64,000 nucleotides of DNA from Faecalicatena sp. Marseille-Q4148 (GCA_018228665.1 CP073692.1:1810046-1874045), one strand, 5' to 3'. Positions 7,233 to 15,896 are shown, numbered from the stretch's first letter. Program-made: numbers and translations. Notes: generated by a model from the letters alone, not told the origin.

Positions 7233-8642
7233 TTATTGACGGGATTTTTCTGTGCTGCGCTGCGGTTGTGGTGGGGAAGAAATCTCTAATAGGTATTCCA
7301 CATTGGCCCGAACATTATGAAGTTCTTTCATATCATTTTTGGCCTGCTTATAGGCAGAATAGGCTTTCCGTTTTTGTTCCAGAAGATCGGTGTATTCCTC
7401 CCGGAGAGATTTGACAGAGGGGAGCTTTTTGATTCCCAGCTCGTCAAAATGATTCTTTGCCGCCTGGTGCAGCAGAATTTCAGCTTCATGTTCTGTTCGG
7501 AATTTTTTGCTGTACCCGGCTTTGCGATATTCTACATAGACAGCCCGCGTTTTCGCATAGTTTACGATCTGTTTTTGCAGCTCGGCATTGGCGTTCATTT
7601 TTGACTCCAGATCTTTGATCTGAACGGATAAGGTATTGAAATTAGTGGTAGTGGCGTTGGCTTTTTCCAGAAGATCCTCATAACCCATATCGCCATGTTC
7701 TTTTAAGTAGAGCACTGCCTGAGAAAGCTGCTTTAGGTTGAACACTTTTGCCCAGCGCTCATAACCAGGGCCCTTGCCGGAACGGATTGCAACTTCAATA
7801 TCAACCAGCAATCCAACTTTGGAAACCGTTTTTTTAGAAAAGGCATGGCGGGGTTTTACTGTCCGTGTACCGGCAATCCGTTCTTTGATGGCTTGTTCTG
7901 TATAATCGCCTTTGAGCGTATCGCATCGGGTATAATTTTCTTGTCCCGGAACTCGGAACCGAAGATGTTTTCTTTCACGGTTGACTTCCAGCCCAGCAGT
8001 TTCCAGCTTCTGTAGAAGTTCCTCAAAATCTTTTGGCTTTTCCTCTAATGCAGCATCAATAGCAATGCGTATCTGCTCCTGAAAGGAAGGCTGCTTTTTA
8101 TTCCCCAGCCATGTGCCATAATGCTCCCGGCTGGGTTTCGGATTTTCTACAATCGAAAGTCCATGTTCCAAACACAGCTTGTCATTCATTCGCCGGATTG
8201 CCCAGGTAGAACCCCAGAAGTTGCGAAATTTTTTCTGACAGTCCAGTGTAGTAGAGTTGATAATGATGTGATTATGGACATGGTGCTTATCCACATGGGT
8301 GCAGACAACAAAGGCATGGTTTCCTTTTGTGAGCTTCAGTGCCAGCTCCCTGCCGATCTGATTAGCTTCTTCTGGCGTAACTTCGCCGGGCTTAAATGCC
8401 TGACGGAGATGGTAGGCGATCACATCATCTGCACCCTGATTTCTGCCGGTCAGATTTGCATACTGTCGTTTGGACAGAAGAAACTCTGCATCAGCAAGCC
8501 GGGTATCACACTCATAGCCATAAATGAATTTTCCAAAATCGGTTTTCTGCGGATTTTCTACATAATCAATAATATCTGAGATCGCAGTAGAGATATTCCG
8601 ACCTTTTCCTACATGCAGAGGCATCAGTCTTGTGGTCGCCAT
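7233..8642 (-). CDS. MOBP-type relaxase (VirD2-like), Tn1549/CTn2 family
   Basis: Nicks oriT and is covalently carried into the recipient. The start at 8642 (MATTRLMPLHVG) is preferred: GGAGG lies eight bases upstream, while the GTG three codons earlier overlaps that site. Visible features are the candidate catalytic Tyr (IYGYECD, about residue 43), the metal-binding His cluster in HVDKHHVHNHIIINS (about residues 115-129), and a long coiled-coil C-terminal half. Length (about 470 residues) fits the family. It follows mobC and a small membrane protein, but a terminator-like hairpin at 8690-8722 separates it from them. Its 3' end is duplicated at 3143-3380. Confidence 0.93.
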   Translation of the reverse strand: MATTRLMPLHVGKGRNISTAISDIIDYVENPQKTDFGKFIYGYECDTRLADAEFLLSKRQYANLTGRNQGADDVIAYHLRQAFKPGEVTPEEANQIGRELALKLTKGNHAFVVCTHVDKHHVHNHIIINSTTLDCQKKFRNFWGSTWAIRRMNDKLCLEHGLSIVENPKPSREHYGTWLGNKKQPSFQEQIRIAIDAALEEKPKDFEELLQKLETAGLEVNRERKHLRFRVPGQENYTRCDTLKGDYTEQAIKERIAGTRTVKPRHAFSKKTVSKVGLLVDIEVAIRSGKGPGYERWAKVFNLKQLSQAVLYLKEHGDMGYEDLLEKANATTTNFNTLSVQIKDLESKMNANAELQKQIVNYAKTRAVYVEYRKAGYSKKFRTEHEAEILLHQAAKNHFDELGIKKLPSVKSLREEYTDLLEQKRKAYSAYKQAKNDMKELHNVRANVEYLLEISSPPQPQRSTEKSRQ

Positions 8643-8689
8643 TTTCGTCACCTCCTTAACTTAATTTCAATCAGAGAAGTTATAATTGC

Positions 8690-8722
8690 AGAAAAAGAGC
8701 GGGGCTGCCTATGCGCCCCGCC
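8690..8722 (-). terminator. Terminator/attenuator before the relaxase gene
   Basis: On the minus strand GCGGGGC and GCCCCGC enclose a nine-base loop and are followed by TCTTTTT. It lies between the small membrane protein gene and the relaxase, so it would limit read-through from the mob operon into the relaxase. Confidence 0.75.
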
Positions 8723-8730
8723 AAATCTGC

Positions 8731-9021
8731 TTAACCAAATATAAAATCCTTTAAGGCACTGTTTGTCCCACCAATGATCCCTACCAGCCATGCAGCCGCC
8801 AGAGGCAGACCGTATGGACTGATAAGAAAGGCGATCATAAGCCAGGCAAGACCCGGCAAAAATCCTGCGACAAAGAACAGCACCAATGCTGCCAAAAAGA
8901 TGATCCCGGAAAGAATCCCAAGTACCGCACCGGAAAGGACCACCAAAAATTTACATACCAGATAAAGAATCCCCGTAACCAGCATAAAGGGAAGTGCCAG
9001 TAATTTACCTATCAAACGCAT
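8731..9021 (-). CDS. Small membrane protein, CD1845-like ICE protein
   Basis: Ninety-six residues, almost entirely hydrophobic, with three or so predicted membrane segments (MLVTGILYLVCKFLVVLSG, IIFLAALVLFFVAGFLPG, LPLAAAWLVGIIGG). Proteins of this type are found between mobC and the relaxase in Tn1549/CTn2-like elements. The function is unknown; a role at the transfer channel or in relaxosome anchoring is only a guess from position. Confidence 0.7.
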   Translation of the reverse strand: MRLIGKLLALPFMLVTGILYLVCKFLVVLSGAVLGILSGIIFLAALVLFFVAGFLPGLAWLMIAFLISPYGLPLAAAWLVGIIGGTNSALKDFIFG

Positions 9022-9106
9022 ACGCTTTGCCTCCTTTCAGAAGGGCATCTGCCCTTATAAAAATTTTACCGTGACGGCAAAAAGAAAGCAACGGCTTTCC
9101 GGCTGT

Positions 9107-9451
9107 TTATGAAATGTTTGCAAATCCCCGGATCAGTTTGTCCATGCCATCCCAAAGGCTGTCCAGACGGGTGCGGATGTCATCTATATCTGCGGCATAA
9201 ATATTGCCGGTCTCATTGGCCCGTCTGGTATATTGGTTTAAGTTATTGGAACAAATGCGGAGAAGCCGGATCATTTCCTGAATATCTCCCATATCAAGGT
9301 GAATGATGTAACCGTCTACGGCCATCTTTCGCAGATATGCCGACAGGTTGGTAATGCCAAGTTCCGCCATGCGTTCTTTTACCAGTTCGGCCTCCGGTTC
9401 GGACATGACAAATTCGACGCGGACGGATTTTTTGTTATGCCCGCCCTTCAT
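9107..9451 (-). CDS. mobC: MobC-like relaxosome accessory protein
   Basis: A 114-residue protein with a basic N-terminus (MKGGHNKKSVRVEFVMSEPE) and the MobC-family core LSAYLRKMAVDGYII followed by ICSNNLNQYTRRANETGNI. MobC proteins are ribbon-helix-helix-type DNA-binding partners that melt or mark oriT for the relaxase. Its ATG overlaps the stop of the upstream gene (ATGA), so translation is coupled. It is normal in length and well conserved, and should be functional. Confidence 0.9.
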   Translation of the reverse strand: MKGGHNKKSVRVEFVMSEPEAELVKERMAELGITNLSAYLRKMAVDGYIIHLDMGDIQEMIRLLRICSNNLNQYTRRANETGNIYAADIDDIRTRLDSLWDGMDKLIRGFANIS

Positions 9452-10146
9452 CGTTCCAACCCTCTTTTATGAGATGAGACCTCCTGTGTTGAAACCACCG
9501 TCTTTGCTCTTTTGAGTTTTTCCCGCAAGGTGGTCTTTTCCAGCTTATCAAGATATTCCTCCAGATTTCCGGCTGTCGCATGATAGCTGCGTTTGAAGCG
9601 TTCCCGTTTTAGAATCATCATCAGCTCCGGCTCATTTTCCGGCAGATAAGTCATTGTTTTAGGGGCTCCATGCTCTGGCATAAACCGGTTCATAAGCTGT
9701 CTCCGTTCCTGATAGGGAATCGTGATAACATTTCCATCCGCAAATGCAACGGCTACATTTCCGATTGGACAGGTCAGCTTTTTCATCCGTTCCACATGTT
9801 CTCTATAATTTAGCGGATAGAGATTGCCAAATATTTTTCCGTCCCTGACTTCTTTCAAAGAGATGGCATAAGCCAAAACGGGATCATTTGTCTGTTCCTG
9901 GTAAAACCGCCACACTTTATTTTCATGGCTTCCATCCAGATAAACTTCCCGTTCGCGCAGGGTATAGGTTCCGCAAGGGCGTGACATCCAAAGAAGCTGT
10001 TTATCCTCTGAACGGTCTGACACAGCCAGTTTTGAAATCAGTTCCTTATCCAGGTCAAAGTCCTCTTTATAATGTTGGGTATGAAGATCTACGATACGGG
10101 AAAGAGCACCCAAAAGATCTACATCCTCAAATCTTACCCCGGCCAT
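9448..10146 (-). CDS. Conserved ICE protein with C-terminal shared motif
   Basis: A 232-residue soluble protein of unknown function, recognisable only as part of this ICE type. It is rich in charged residues, with no signal peptide or membrane segment. The C-terminal 29 residues begin KTTLREKLKRAK and form one of ten examples of a shared tail motif (here with Thr in place of Ser; DNA 9514-9537). It ends -GLER. It overlaps mobC by four bases and its start abuts the stop of the 306-residue protein, so it lies in the mob operon. Confidence 0.7.
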   Translation of the reverse strand: MAGVRFEDVDLLGALSRIVDLHTQHYKEDFDLDKELISKLAVSDRSEDKQLLWMSRPCGTYTLREREVYLDGSHENKVWRFYQEQTNDPVLAYAISLKEVRDGKIFGNLYPLNYREHVERMKKLTCPIGNVAVAFADGNVITIPYQERRQLMNRFMPEHGAPKTMTYLPENEPELMMILKRERFKRSYHATAGNLEEYLDKLEKTTLREKLKRAKTVVSTQEVSSHKRGLER

Positions 10147-11066
10147 CAGCGTTCCCTTTCCGGCACAGGAGGGATCATCTGCCTTGCTTCATGCTCCGGT
10201 TTGTCTGCTTTCAAACGGTCCATCAAAGACGGCTTTGCTTCCGGCACCAGCTCCCGGATTTCTTCATCCGTCTGTCCGTCTGTCAGATCCGGGCGCACAG
10301 GAGGTTCGTTGTTCAGCCTGCCATCCAGCATATTGTAGTTCCCGGTTTGTCCTTCCTCATAAAGTTCCGCATTGCGAAGATAACTTTCCGGCGCCTGAAA
10401 CGGCTGTCCGGCAAACAGGATTTCTCTTTGGGTGGTAAACTGTGCAAGGACCCCATTTTGCAGTCTCGCAAATTCTTCATACTGGCGCAAGGTAAGCCCT
10501 CGTTCCAACATTTCCGTCTGGGTATGCGCCCAGCCTTCTCCATAAAGAAAATAATACATATCGGGCTGATCACAGACAAAACACAGGGAACCGTCCTGAT
10601 TGTCATAGTAAGATGGCTGCATATCCTGATAATGGCAGCGTTCCTCACGCCCCAAATATACACGGTTGTCTGCACCCAGCATAGCGACCATGCCTGCGTA
10701 ATTACTATGAACCGCAGAGCGGATTTCTACCAGCGGATCTGTTTGAGAAGGAATCTGTCTGCCCGGAATCTCATTTTGTTTTTCCGCTGCATCATTTCTT
10801 GGTGTCACTTCTTCATGGCTGCGTGCATCCAGCTCCGGTTGAGATGTTCCTTTCCGAACAGCACCGGGTTCCGGTTCTTTTTCTTTCACATAGTATCGGA
10901 CATTTGCCGTCGTATGCTCGTTGGCTTCCTTTGCATAGTTTTCAGCATCGGCTTTGCTATCAAATTCCAACGGTTTTCCATTTTCCTTGCACCAGCTTTG
11001 TGCTGGTCCGAAAATAGAAGTGCTGCTTCGTACCGCCCATACACCATAGGTCAGTTTCTTTTCCAT
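10146..11066 (-). CDS. Accessory ICE protein (DUF4316-like) with shared tail motif
   Basis: A 306-residue protein. The first 65 residues (KKLTYGVWAVRSSTSIFGPA ... FDSKADAENYAKEAN) look like a small self-contained domain, followed by a disordered linker. The middle holds an acidic globular part. The tail contains EAKPSLMDRLKADKPE, the clearest example of the shared C-terminal motif (DNA 10212-10235), and it ends -PERER. The combination of several small domains and linkers is typical of polyvalent accessory proteins in conjugative elements. The domain name is from memory and uncertain; function unknown. Confidence 0.65.
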   Translation of the reverse strand: MEKKLTYGVWAVRSSTSIFGPAQSWCKENGKPLEFDSKADAENYAKEANEHTTANVRYYVKEKEPEPGAVRKGTSQPELDARSHEEVTPRNDAAEKQNEIPGRQIPSQTDPLVEIRSAVHSNYAGMVAMLGADNRVYLGREERCHYQDMQPSYYDNQDGSLCFVCDQPDMYYFLYGEGWAHTQTEMLERGLTLRQYEEFARLQNGVLAQFTTQREILFAGQPFQAPESYLRNAELYEEGQTGNYNMLDGRLNNEPPVRPDLTDGQTDEEIRELVPEAKPSLMDRLKADKPEHEARQMIPPVPERER

Positions 11067-11079
11067 TCCGCATCCCTCC

Positions 11080-11712
11080 TTATCGTTCCTGCTGTTTGGA
11101 AGTTTGTTGCTTTTTTACCGGGTCTACCAGTTTTGTTGCTTTTAGCTGCTGGCGGAGAGAATTCTTATGCTCCGGTTCGGAATCTGTGATGTTGACATAT
11201 TCGCCAATGATACAGAGCGCTTCTCCATAACTGCCGGAAGCAAATACCCGATCAGACATTTCTTTTGCCTGTTCTTTCAGACCATGCTCCCGCAAAGTAC
11301 GAGAAGCAATACCCAGCAGATTAAAAATGTTCCCATCTGCTCCGATCAGTGGACAATCCGGTTTATCTGCCAACGCTCCCGGTGTTTCTATAAATCCGCC
11401 TAAATAATTCGGCCCAAAGCCCGACAGCCATGTGCCACCATAGACTTCATGGGTCTGTAAACGCCACAGGGCAAGTTTTCCTATATCCAGTTTCACATCA
11501 TCAAACGGGTAAAGCAAACAGGTCAGTTCGCCGTGCTGAAAAGTGGCCACATTCTCAAACTGACTGCCATCTTTCAATATGCCTGCATTTGTCAGCATTT
11601 CATTGATCCCATCCACCCATTCTGTCAGATCCCCGCCACAGCCCTGTAAAATCAGTCCTTCCTTATCGGTCATACGACGAAGATCCTCTGCGGTAATCGT
11701 GTTGATATTCAA
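11080..11712 (-). CDS. Conserved ICE protein with C-terminal shared motif
   Basis: A 210-residue soluble protein I cannot assign. A globular domain spans about residues 1-165 (for example GGDLTEWVDGINEMLTNAGI, GTWLSGFGPNYLGGF), followed by a basic tail with HKNSLRQQLKATKL (DNA 11143-11166) ending KQQTSKQQER. The tail is another instance of the shared motif. It sits just downstream (in transcription order) of the candidate oriT region and 13 bases before the 306-residue gene. Confidence 0.65.
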   Translation of the reverse strand: MNINTITAEDLRRMTDKEGLILQGCGGDLTEWVDGINEMLTNAGILKDGSQFENVATFQHGELTCLLYPFDDVKLDIGKLALWRLQTHEVYGGTWLSGFGPNYLGGFIETPGALADKPDCPLIGADGNIFNLLGIASRTLREHGLKEQAKEMSDRVFASGSYGEALCIIGEYVNITDSEPEHKNSLRQQLKATKLVDPVKKQQTSKQQER

Positions 11713-11739
11713 AAAATCGCCTCCTATCGTTTTTGTTAA

Positions 11740-11864
11740 AATATATGTTTTGTCCGCAACTTAACCTCATTTCAAAGCACCGGAGTATTCTTATATAGCT
11801 CCCTTAAAAACAGGTGCAAAAAACCCTTAAAAATCAAGGACTTTTAAGGCTAAATTGCGGACAT
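11740..11864. other. Candidate oriT (copy B)
   Basis: A gene-free gap of about 150 bases. It contains an inverted pair TGTCCGCAA (near 11752) and TTGCGGACA (near 11853) about 90 bases apart, a smaller hairpin CTTAAAA/TTTTAAG (about 11826-11848), and the block conserved with 3411-3465 on the opposite strand. Inverted repeats in a conserved non-coding gap within the mobilisation region are what an oriT should look like. No nick site can be assigned from sequence alone. Confidence 0.5.
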
Positions 11865-11865
11865 A

Positions 11866-12234
11866 TCATGGTTGGTTTTGCCGCTTCCTACGTTTGCGTT
11901 CCCGCTCGGATTTCCGTCTTGCATAGATCCGGCAGGCATCAGAACAATATGCCTGGCTAGTTGTAGGAAGATACGCCTTTCCACACACAGGGCATATTTT
12001 CTGTCTCATGGAGGTGTCCTCGCCGGTAATGGCTGATTCCAGTGCTGCATCCACCGGCAGCACCGCTTTTTCAAAGTACCTGCAATAAGCACCGGTCCAC
12101 CATTTATTCAGCATATAGCAAGGACTGTTCAAAGGAAGGCAGATCTTATCCTGAGAGTCATAGTTGGCGCAAAGCTCCGTAACCAGCTTTCGGATCGTAG
12201 CCCGCTCCGAGCGGTTCAATTCTCTCTCCGCCAT
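11866..12234 (-). CDS. Cysteine-rich zinc-finger ICE protein (Cys_rich_VLP type)
   Basis: A 122-residue protein. The N-terminal half carries spaced Cys (LCANYDSQDKICLPLNSPCY, GAYCRYFEKAVLP). The C-terminal half has a zinc ribbon-like CPVCGKAYLP ... YCSDACRIYARR and a strongly basic tail (RRKSERERKRRKRQNQP). Proteins like this recur in Tn1549-family elements. Nucleic-acid binding is likely from the basic tail and zinc ligands, but the role is unknown. It lies immediately right of the candidate oriT. Confidence 0.75.
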   Translation of the reverse strand: MAERELNRSERATIRKLVTELCANYDSQDKICLPLNSPCYMLNKWWTGAYCRYFEKAVLPVDAALESAITGEDTSMRQKICPVCGKAYLPTTSQAYCSDACRIYARRKSERERKRRKRQNQP

Positions 12235-12239
12235 AACGC

Positions 12240-12623
12240 CTACCTTTCCGGGGCTCTGCTTTGCCGACCGCTGGAAATTTCGGTTGTATCAGTAACATTC
12301 CTAGGCTGTGAAAGGGCATCGGCGATAGAGTTCCGCTTTTTCTGTTTTGGTTCATGGTAAATAAAAAGTTCATTTTTTCCTGGTACATACAACAATCCAT
12401 TTTCTTCGCAGCGGAAAATATCACATTCTTTGTCTGTTGAAACGGTATAAAAGTCTTTGTAATCATAAGGTGCTTTTTGCCGATCCTGATAGGTACACAG
12501 CCCTAAGTTGGGGTCACTTGCCAGCCGTTTCGATATGGCGAAAAAGTCGACTTCTTTTTTGTGAAATTTTCGTATGGGCGTGAAGTGATAACCGCCATAT
12601 TCAAAGGTTTTTCGATCGCTCAT
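12240..12623 (-). CDS. Small ICE protein with shared tail motif
   Basis: A 127-residue protein of unknown function. The first 90 residues form a compact domain (FEYGGYHFTPIRKFHKKEVD ... DFYTVSTDKECDIFRCEENG). The tail contains KKRNSIADALSQ (DNA 12312-12335) and ends -RAPER, matching the shared C-terminal motif with Asn in place of Pro. Its start overlaps the topB stop by four bases. Confidence 0.6.
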   Translation of the reverse strand: MSDRKTFEYGGYHFTPIRKFHKKEVDFFAISKRLASDPNLGLCTYQDRQKAPYDYKDFYTVSTDKECDIFRCEENGLLYVPGKNELFIYHEPKQKKRNSIADALSQPRNVTDTTEISSGRQSRAPER

Positions 12624-14728
12624 TTACGCCTGCCTTTCTTTACTGGAAATTCCAGCTTGAAATTCACATATTTACCGCCGGTATCATCCAGAATCACTTC
12701 CGCATCATAGGTCCTTCCTGTTTTTTCACTGTAAAGCCCGGACATAGAAATGCGGCCCTCTTTCAAAAGAGCCGCTGCCACAGACTTTGTGATAGATTTT
12801 TTCTTGCTGGAAAAGAAACGGTTATCTTTCCAAAGAGCAAAAGAACATTCCCTGTTGCCGCAGAAAAAACCTTTCTTTCCTTCAAATACCGGGGCACCGC
12901 AGCGGGGACATACCCCCACGGCTTCGTGTGCAGTTCCTTTGGAAGAAGGAAACAGATCCGCAAAACGTTCTTCCGGGGTAGTATGTTCTTTTACCAGCGT
13001 CCGGCTCATATCTGCAATCTGATCCATAAAAGATGTTGCCGACAGTTCGCCATGTTCCACTTGTTTCAGCATGGATTCCCATTCTGCAGTTAAGATGGGA
13101 GATTTGATATTGTCCGGCAGGACTGCGATCAGGTTCTTTCCTTTTTCCGTAGGAATGAGCTGCTTTTTCTTTCGCTGTACAAATCCGGCAGAAACCAGCT
13201 TTTCCAGTGTTGCCGCACGGGTAGCCGGAGTACCCAATCCTTTACGCTCGGCATCTTCCGGCATATCTTCCGCACCGGCAGTCTCCATAGCGGACAGCAG
13301 TGTGTCCTCCGTATAGTGTTTCGGCGGTGAAGTTTTCCCTTCACGGAGACTTGCTGATACAGCTTCAAAAGTCTGTCCTTCCTTCAGCACAGGGAGAGCG
13401 GCATCTTCATTTTCTCTGTGTTCCGTTTCACTCTGCCTGATACTCATACGGTGAATCCGTTCCACCTCTTTCCAGCCGGACTGTAAGATGGTCTTTCCTT
13501 TTGCCGTAAAAGTATATCCCTGGCAGTCTAACATAGCGGTGACCGCTTCAAACCGGTTTGCCTGCGTTGTGGCACAAAGCAGTCTGACGGCAAGCAGGGT
13601 AAGCACATCCCGCTCCCCGGAAGGAAGCTCCGACAGGTCTGTCCGTGCAATCTCCACAGTTGGGATGATGGCATGGTGGTCGGTCACTTTGCTGTCGTCT
13701 GTTACCCGGTCAATGTCCGGCTCTCCGGCGCAGCCTTTTCCAAAGGGCATATTGTCACGCAGCCATAGGATCAGGGAAGCGGCGGTTGCCTGCATGTCCT
13801 TCGTCAAATACTGGCTGTCCGTTCTCGGATAGGTTGCTAGCTTCTTTTCATAGAGAGATTGCACATAATCAAGGGTCTGTTGAGCCGTATAGCCATAAAT
13901 ACGGTTACATTCCCTTTGCAGAGTTGTAAGGTCATAAAGGCGGGGAGGCTGTATAGTTTTTACCTGCTTTTCCGCAGAACGCACAAAAGCGGAGTTGTGG
14001 TCACAGTCCATACGGATTTTTTCAGCCTCGGATCGTTCCGTCATTTTTTCGCCGGAAGCAGTAAAACCTCCGCAGGTGATTTCCGGCACATAAAAAGGCC
14101 TGCTGATGAAGGATTCAATATCCGACTCACGCTGTACCAAAAGTGCCAGCGTCGGTGACATAACACGGCCGACATTTAGTGTGACACCATACAGGACAGA
14201 AAAAAGCCGGGTGGCATTGATCCCGATCAGCCAGTCGGCTCCTGCCCGGCATACTGCCGCATCATAGAGTTTATCGTAATCACTGCCGGGACGGAGATGG
14301 TCAAAACCCTCACGGATCGCCGCATCCTCCATACTGGAAATCCAAAGGCGTTCCATAGGCTTATTACATCCGGCATATTCATAGACCAGACGGAAGATCA
14401 GTTCTCCTTCACGCCCGGCATCCGTAGCGCATACCACAGAATCAACCCGTTTGTCCTTCATCAGCCGGCACAAAAGGGCAAGCTGCTTTTTCTTATCCTT
14501 TGGAACTTCATATTTCCAGTTTTCCGGTAGGATCGGAAGGTCCTCATACCGCCATTTGGCGTACTGTTCTTTGTAAGCCTCCGGCTGTGCCAGTTCCAAA
14601 AGATGTCCCACGCACCAGCTCACCAGATAACCGGAACCTTCGAGATAACCGTCTTTTCTTTCCGTTGCGCCTAATACTGCTGCCAGTGACATAGCAACAG
14701 AGGGCTTTTCTGCAATCACAAGTTTCAA
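12620..14728 (-). CDS. topB: DNA topoisomerase III (type IA)
   Basis: A 702-residue type IA topoisomerase of the ICE/plasmid class, which decatenates or relaxes DNA during conjugative replication. The toprim domain starts at residue 2 (LVIAEKPSVAMSLAAVLG) and carries the acidic DAGREGELIF motif at about 105. The catalytic Tyr is in TYPRTDSQYL (about 300). Near the C-terminus is a zinc finger CPRCGAPVFEG ... CGNREC (about 605). The protein is full length. It is translationally coupled to the next gene. A tiny membrane protein gene lies just upstream. Confidence 0.95.
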   Translation of the reverse strand: MKLVIAEKPSVAMSLAAVLGATERKDGYLEGSGYLVSWCVGHLLELAQPEAYKEQYAKWRYEDLPILPENWKYEVPKDKKKQLALLCRLMKDKRVDSVVCATDAGREGELIFRLVYEYAGCNKPMERLWISSMEDAAIREGFDHLRPGSDYDKLYDAAVCRAGADWLIGINATRLFSVLYGVTLNVGRVMSPTLALLVQRESDIESFISRPFYVPEITCGGFTASGEKMTERSEAEKIRMDCDHNSAFVRSAEKQVKTIQPPRLYDLTTLQRECNRIYGYTAQQTLDYVQSLYEKKLATYPRTDSQYLTKDMQATAASLILWLRDNMPFGKGCAGEPDIDRVTDDSKVTDHHAIIPTVEIARTDLSELPSGERDVLTLLAVRLLCATTQANRFEAVTAMLDCQGYTFTAKGKTILQSGWKEVERIHRMSIRQSETEHRENEDAALPVLKEGQTFEAVSASLREGKTSPPKHYTEDTLLSAMETAGAEDMPEDAERKGLGTPATRAATLEKLVSAGFVQRKKKQLIPTEKGKNLIAVLPDNIKSPILTAEWESMLKQVEHGELSATSFMDQIADMSRTLVKEHTTPEERFADLFPSSKGTAHEAVGVCPRCGAPVFEGKKGFFCGNRECSFALWKDNRFFSSKKKSITKSVAAALLKEGRISMSGLYSEKTGRTYDAEVILDDTGGKYVNFKLEFPVKKGRRK

Positions 14729-14731
14729 TTT

Positions 14732-14857
14732 TTATTCCTCCTTCATAGTTTCAAATTCTTTATCCGCAAGTTTTCCGGTTTGCATAAGACACATCAACAT
14801 AACGCCGGAAGCCATTCCTCCGGCAAAGGTAAGGAAATGTGAAATCAGGTTCCACAT
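14732..14857 (-). CDS. Tiny membrane protein, DUF3789-like
   Basis: A 41-residue ORF between the SLOG gene and topB. The ATG at 14857 follows AGGAGG by seven bases; an ATG two codons earlier is too close to it. The sequence begins MWNLISHFLTFAGG, continues with a single hydrophobic segment (MASGVMLMCLM), and ends in a charged tail KEFETMKEE. Short proteins of this kind are commonly found beside topB in Tn1549-like ICEs. The function is unknown. Confidence 0.65.
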   Translation of the reverse strand: MWNLISHFLTFAGGMASGVMLMCLMQTGKLADKEFETMKEE

Positions 14858-14922
14858 AAGCATTCCTCCTAAAAATGGGTAAAGAAAAACGCCCACTTCA
14901 AAGTGAGCGCATCAACAGGTAT

Positions 14923-15432
14923 CTATTTTGTTTTTGGTTTCAAGTGATCCGGCAGGACGATCTCTCCAACCGGGATTTCCCGCAGTTCCTTTTTCATCCG
15001 ATGGGTGAAGCGGATCGTCTTTGCCGTACCGCCGGTTTCCCGTCCGTCATATACAGCGATCACTCGGTCGGAGTGCTCCACCATATAGCGGTTTCTGTGG
15101 GAGTAGACGCTTGGGAGATATTTTTCCTGTATGACAACAACATCCGCACAAGCCTCCAGCAGTTCACGGGTTCTTGTTTTCTTATTCAGGCTGTCCAGAC
15201 GTTTGCGGTAAGGGATCACTGCGATCAGCTCCAGCGCCGGATTAGTCTGCTTTCTTTCCAACACCAGCTCTGCAAAATACTGATCCACGCCATCTGCAAA
15301 GCCACTCATAAAACAGGTAAATCCATCTGTAACGGCAGCATCGATCTCATGTTCCAAAGCGGCTTTTATTTTGTTGATCTCATTCTGCGGCAAATCCCTG
15401 TGTCCGGTAACACAGCAAGTCTTTCCTTTCAT
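14923..15432 (-). CDS. SLOG/DUF1273-family protein (YpsA-like)
   Basis: A 169-residue Rossmann-like protein of the DprA/LOG superfamily. Motifs are VTGHRDLP at the N-terminus (nucleotide-binding loop), the SGFADGVDQYFAEL helix, and DRVIAVYDGRETGGT near residue 130. SLOG proteins bind nucleotides or nucleotide-derived signals and some occur in conflict systems; here the ligand is not known. It is divergently transcribed from the XRE regulator gene at 15582, with about 150 bases shared between them, so common regulation is possible. Confidence 0.85.
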   Translation of the reverse strand: MKGKTCCVTGHRDLPQNEINKIKAALEHEIDAAVTDGFTCFMSGFADGVDQYFAELVLERKQTNPALELIAVIPYRKRLDSLNKKTRTRELLEACADVVVIQEKYLPSVYSHRNRYMVEHSDRVIAVYDGRETGGTAKTIRFTHRMKKELREIPVGEIVLPDHLKPKTK

Positions 15433-15581
15433 CGGTCATCCCTCCATCTGATAGGTAAAATTCTTCACTTTTCATATAGTAATAGATTTAATTTAGCAAG
15501 TCAACGATAATACCCTTTTTCCTTTTGCGGATAATAAAGGGGCGTGAGGTACAATCTATTACAGAATGGGAGGTGAAGGCG

Positions 15582-15896
15582 ATGTATGAAGATTTTGTCC
15601 CGGAACGATTAGCGAAGCTGCGGACACAAAAAGGAGTTTCCGCACGCGATATGTCTTTATCGTTAGGTCAGGCAAACAACTACATCAATAATATTGAGAA
15701 TAAAAAGTCACTTCCCGCTATGCAGTCTTTTTTCTACATCTGCGAATATCTGGGTGTGACACCGCAGGAATTCTTTGATGAAGGAAATACCTACCCGGAA
15801 ACCTTAAAGGAATTCATTGCAGAGGCAAGACAGCTTGATCCTCAATCCATGCAATATATCCTCGGTATTATGAAAGAACTCAATAGCAGAAAGTAA
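15582..15896 (+). CDS. XRE-family HTH regulator
   Basis: A 104-residue DNA-binding protein. The start at 15582 (MYEDFVPERLAKLR) is chosen because GGGAGGTGAAGGCG precedes it; the upstream in-frame residues have no ribosome site. The HTH spans about residues 8-62 (RTQKGVSARDMSLSLGQANN, NNIENKKSLPAMQSFFYICE), followed by a short helical tail. It is the only plus-strand gene within the ICE body and is divergent from the SLOG gene. It is the likely local regulator of that module or of ICE functions. Targets are unknown. Confidence 0.88.
   Translation: MYEDFVPERLAKLRTQKGVSARDMSLSLGQANNYINNIENKKSLPAMQSFFYICEYLGVTPQEFFDEGNTYPETLKEFIAEARQLDPQSMQYILGIMKELNSRK

Noticed and set aside
7233..7266. A target-site duplication or attachment site around the thiamine operon
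   Set aside because: The repeat flanking the operon is relaxase coding sequence, not a short direct repeat, and no integrase gene accompanies it.
9888..11189. A 433-codon open frame on the plus strand
   Set aside because: Antisense to three well-supported minus-strand ICE genes, has no ribosome site and a Cys/His/Phe-rich composition typical of an antisense shadow.
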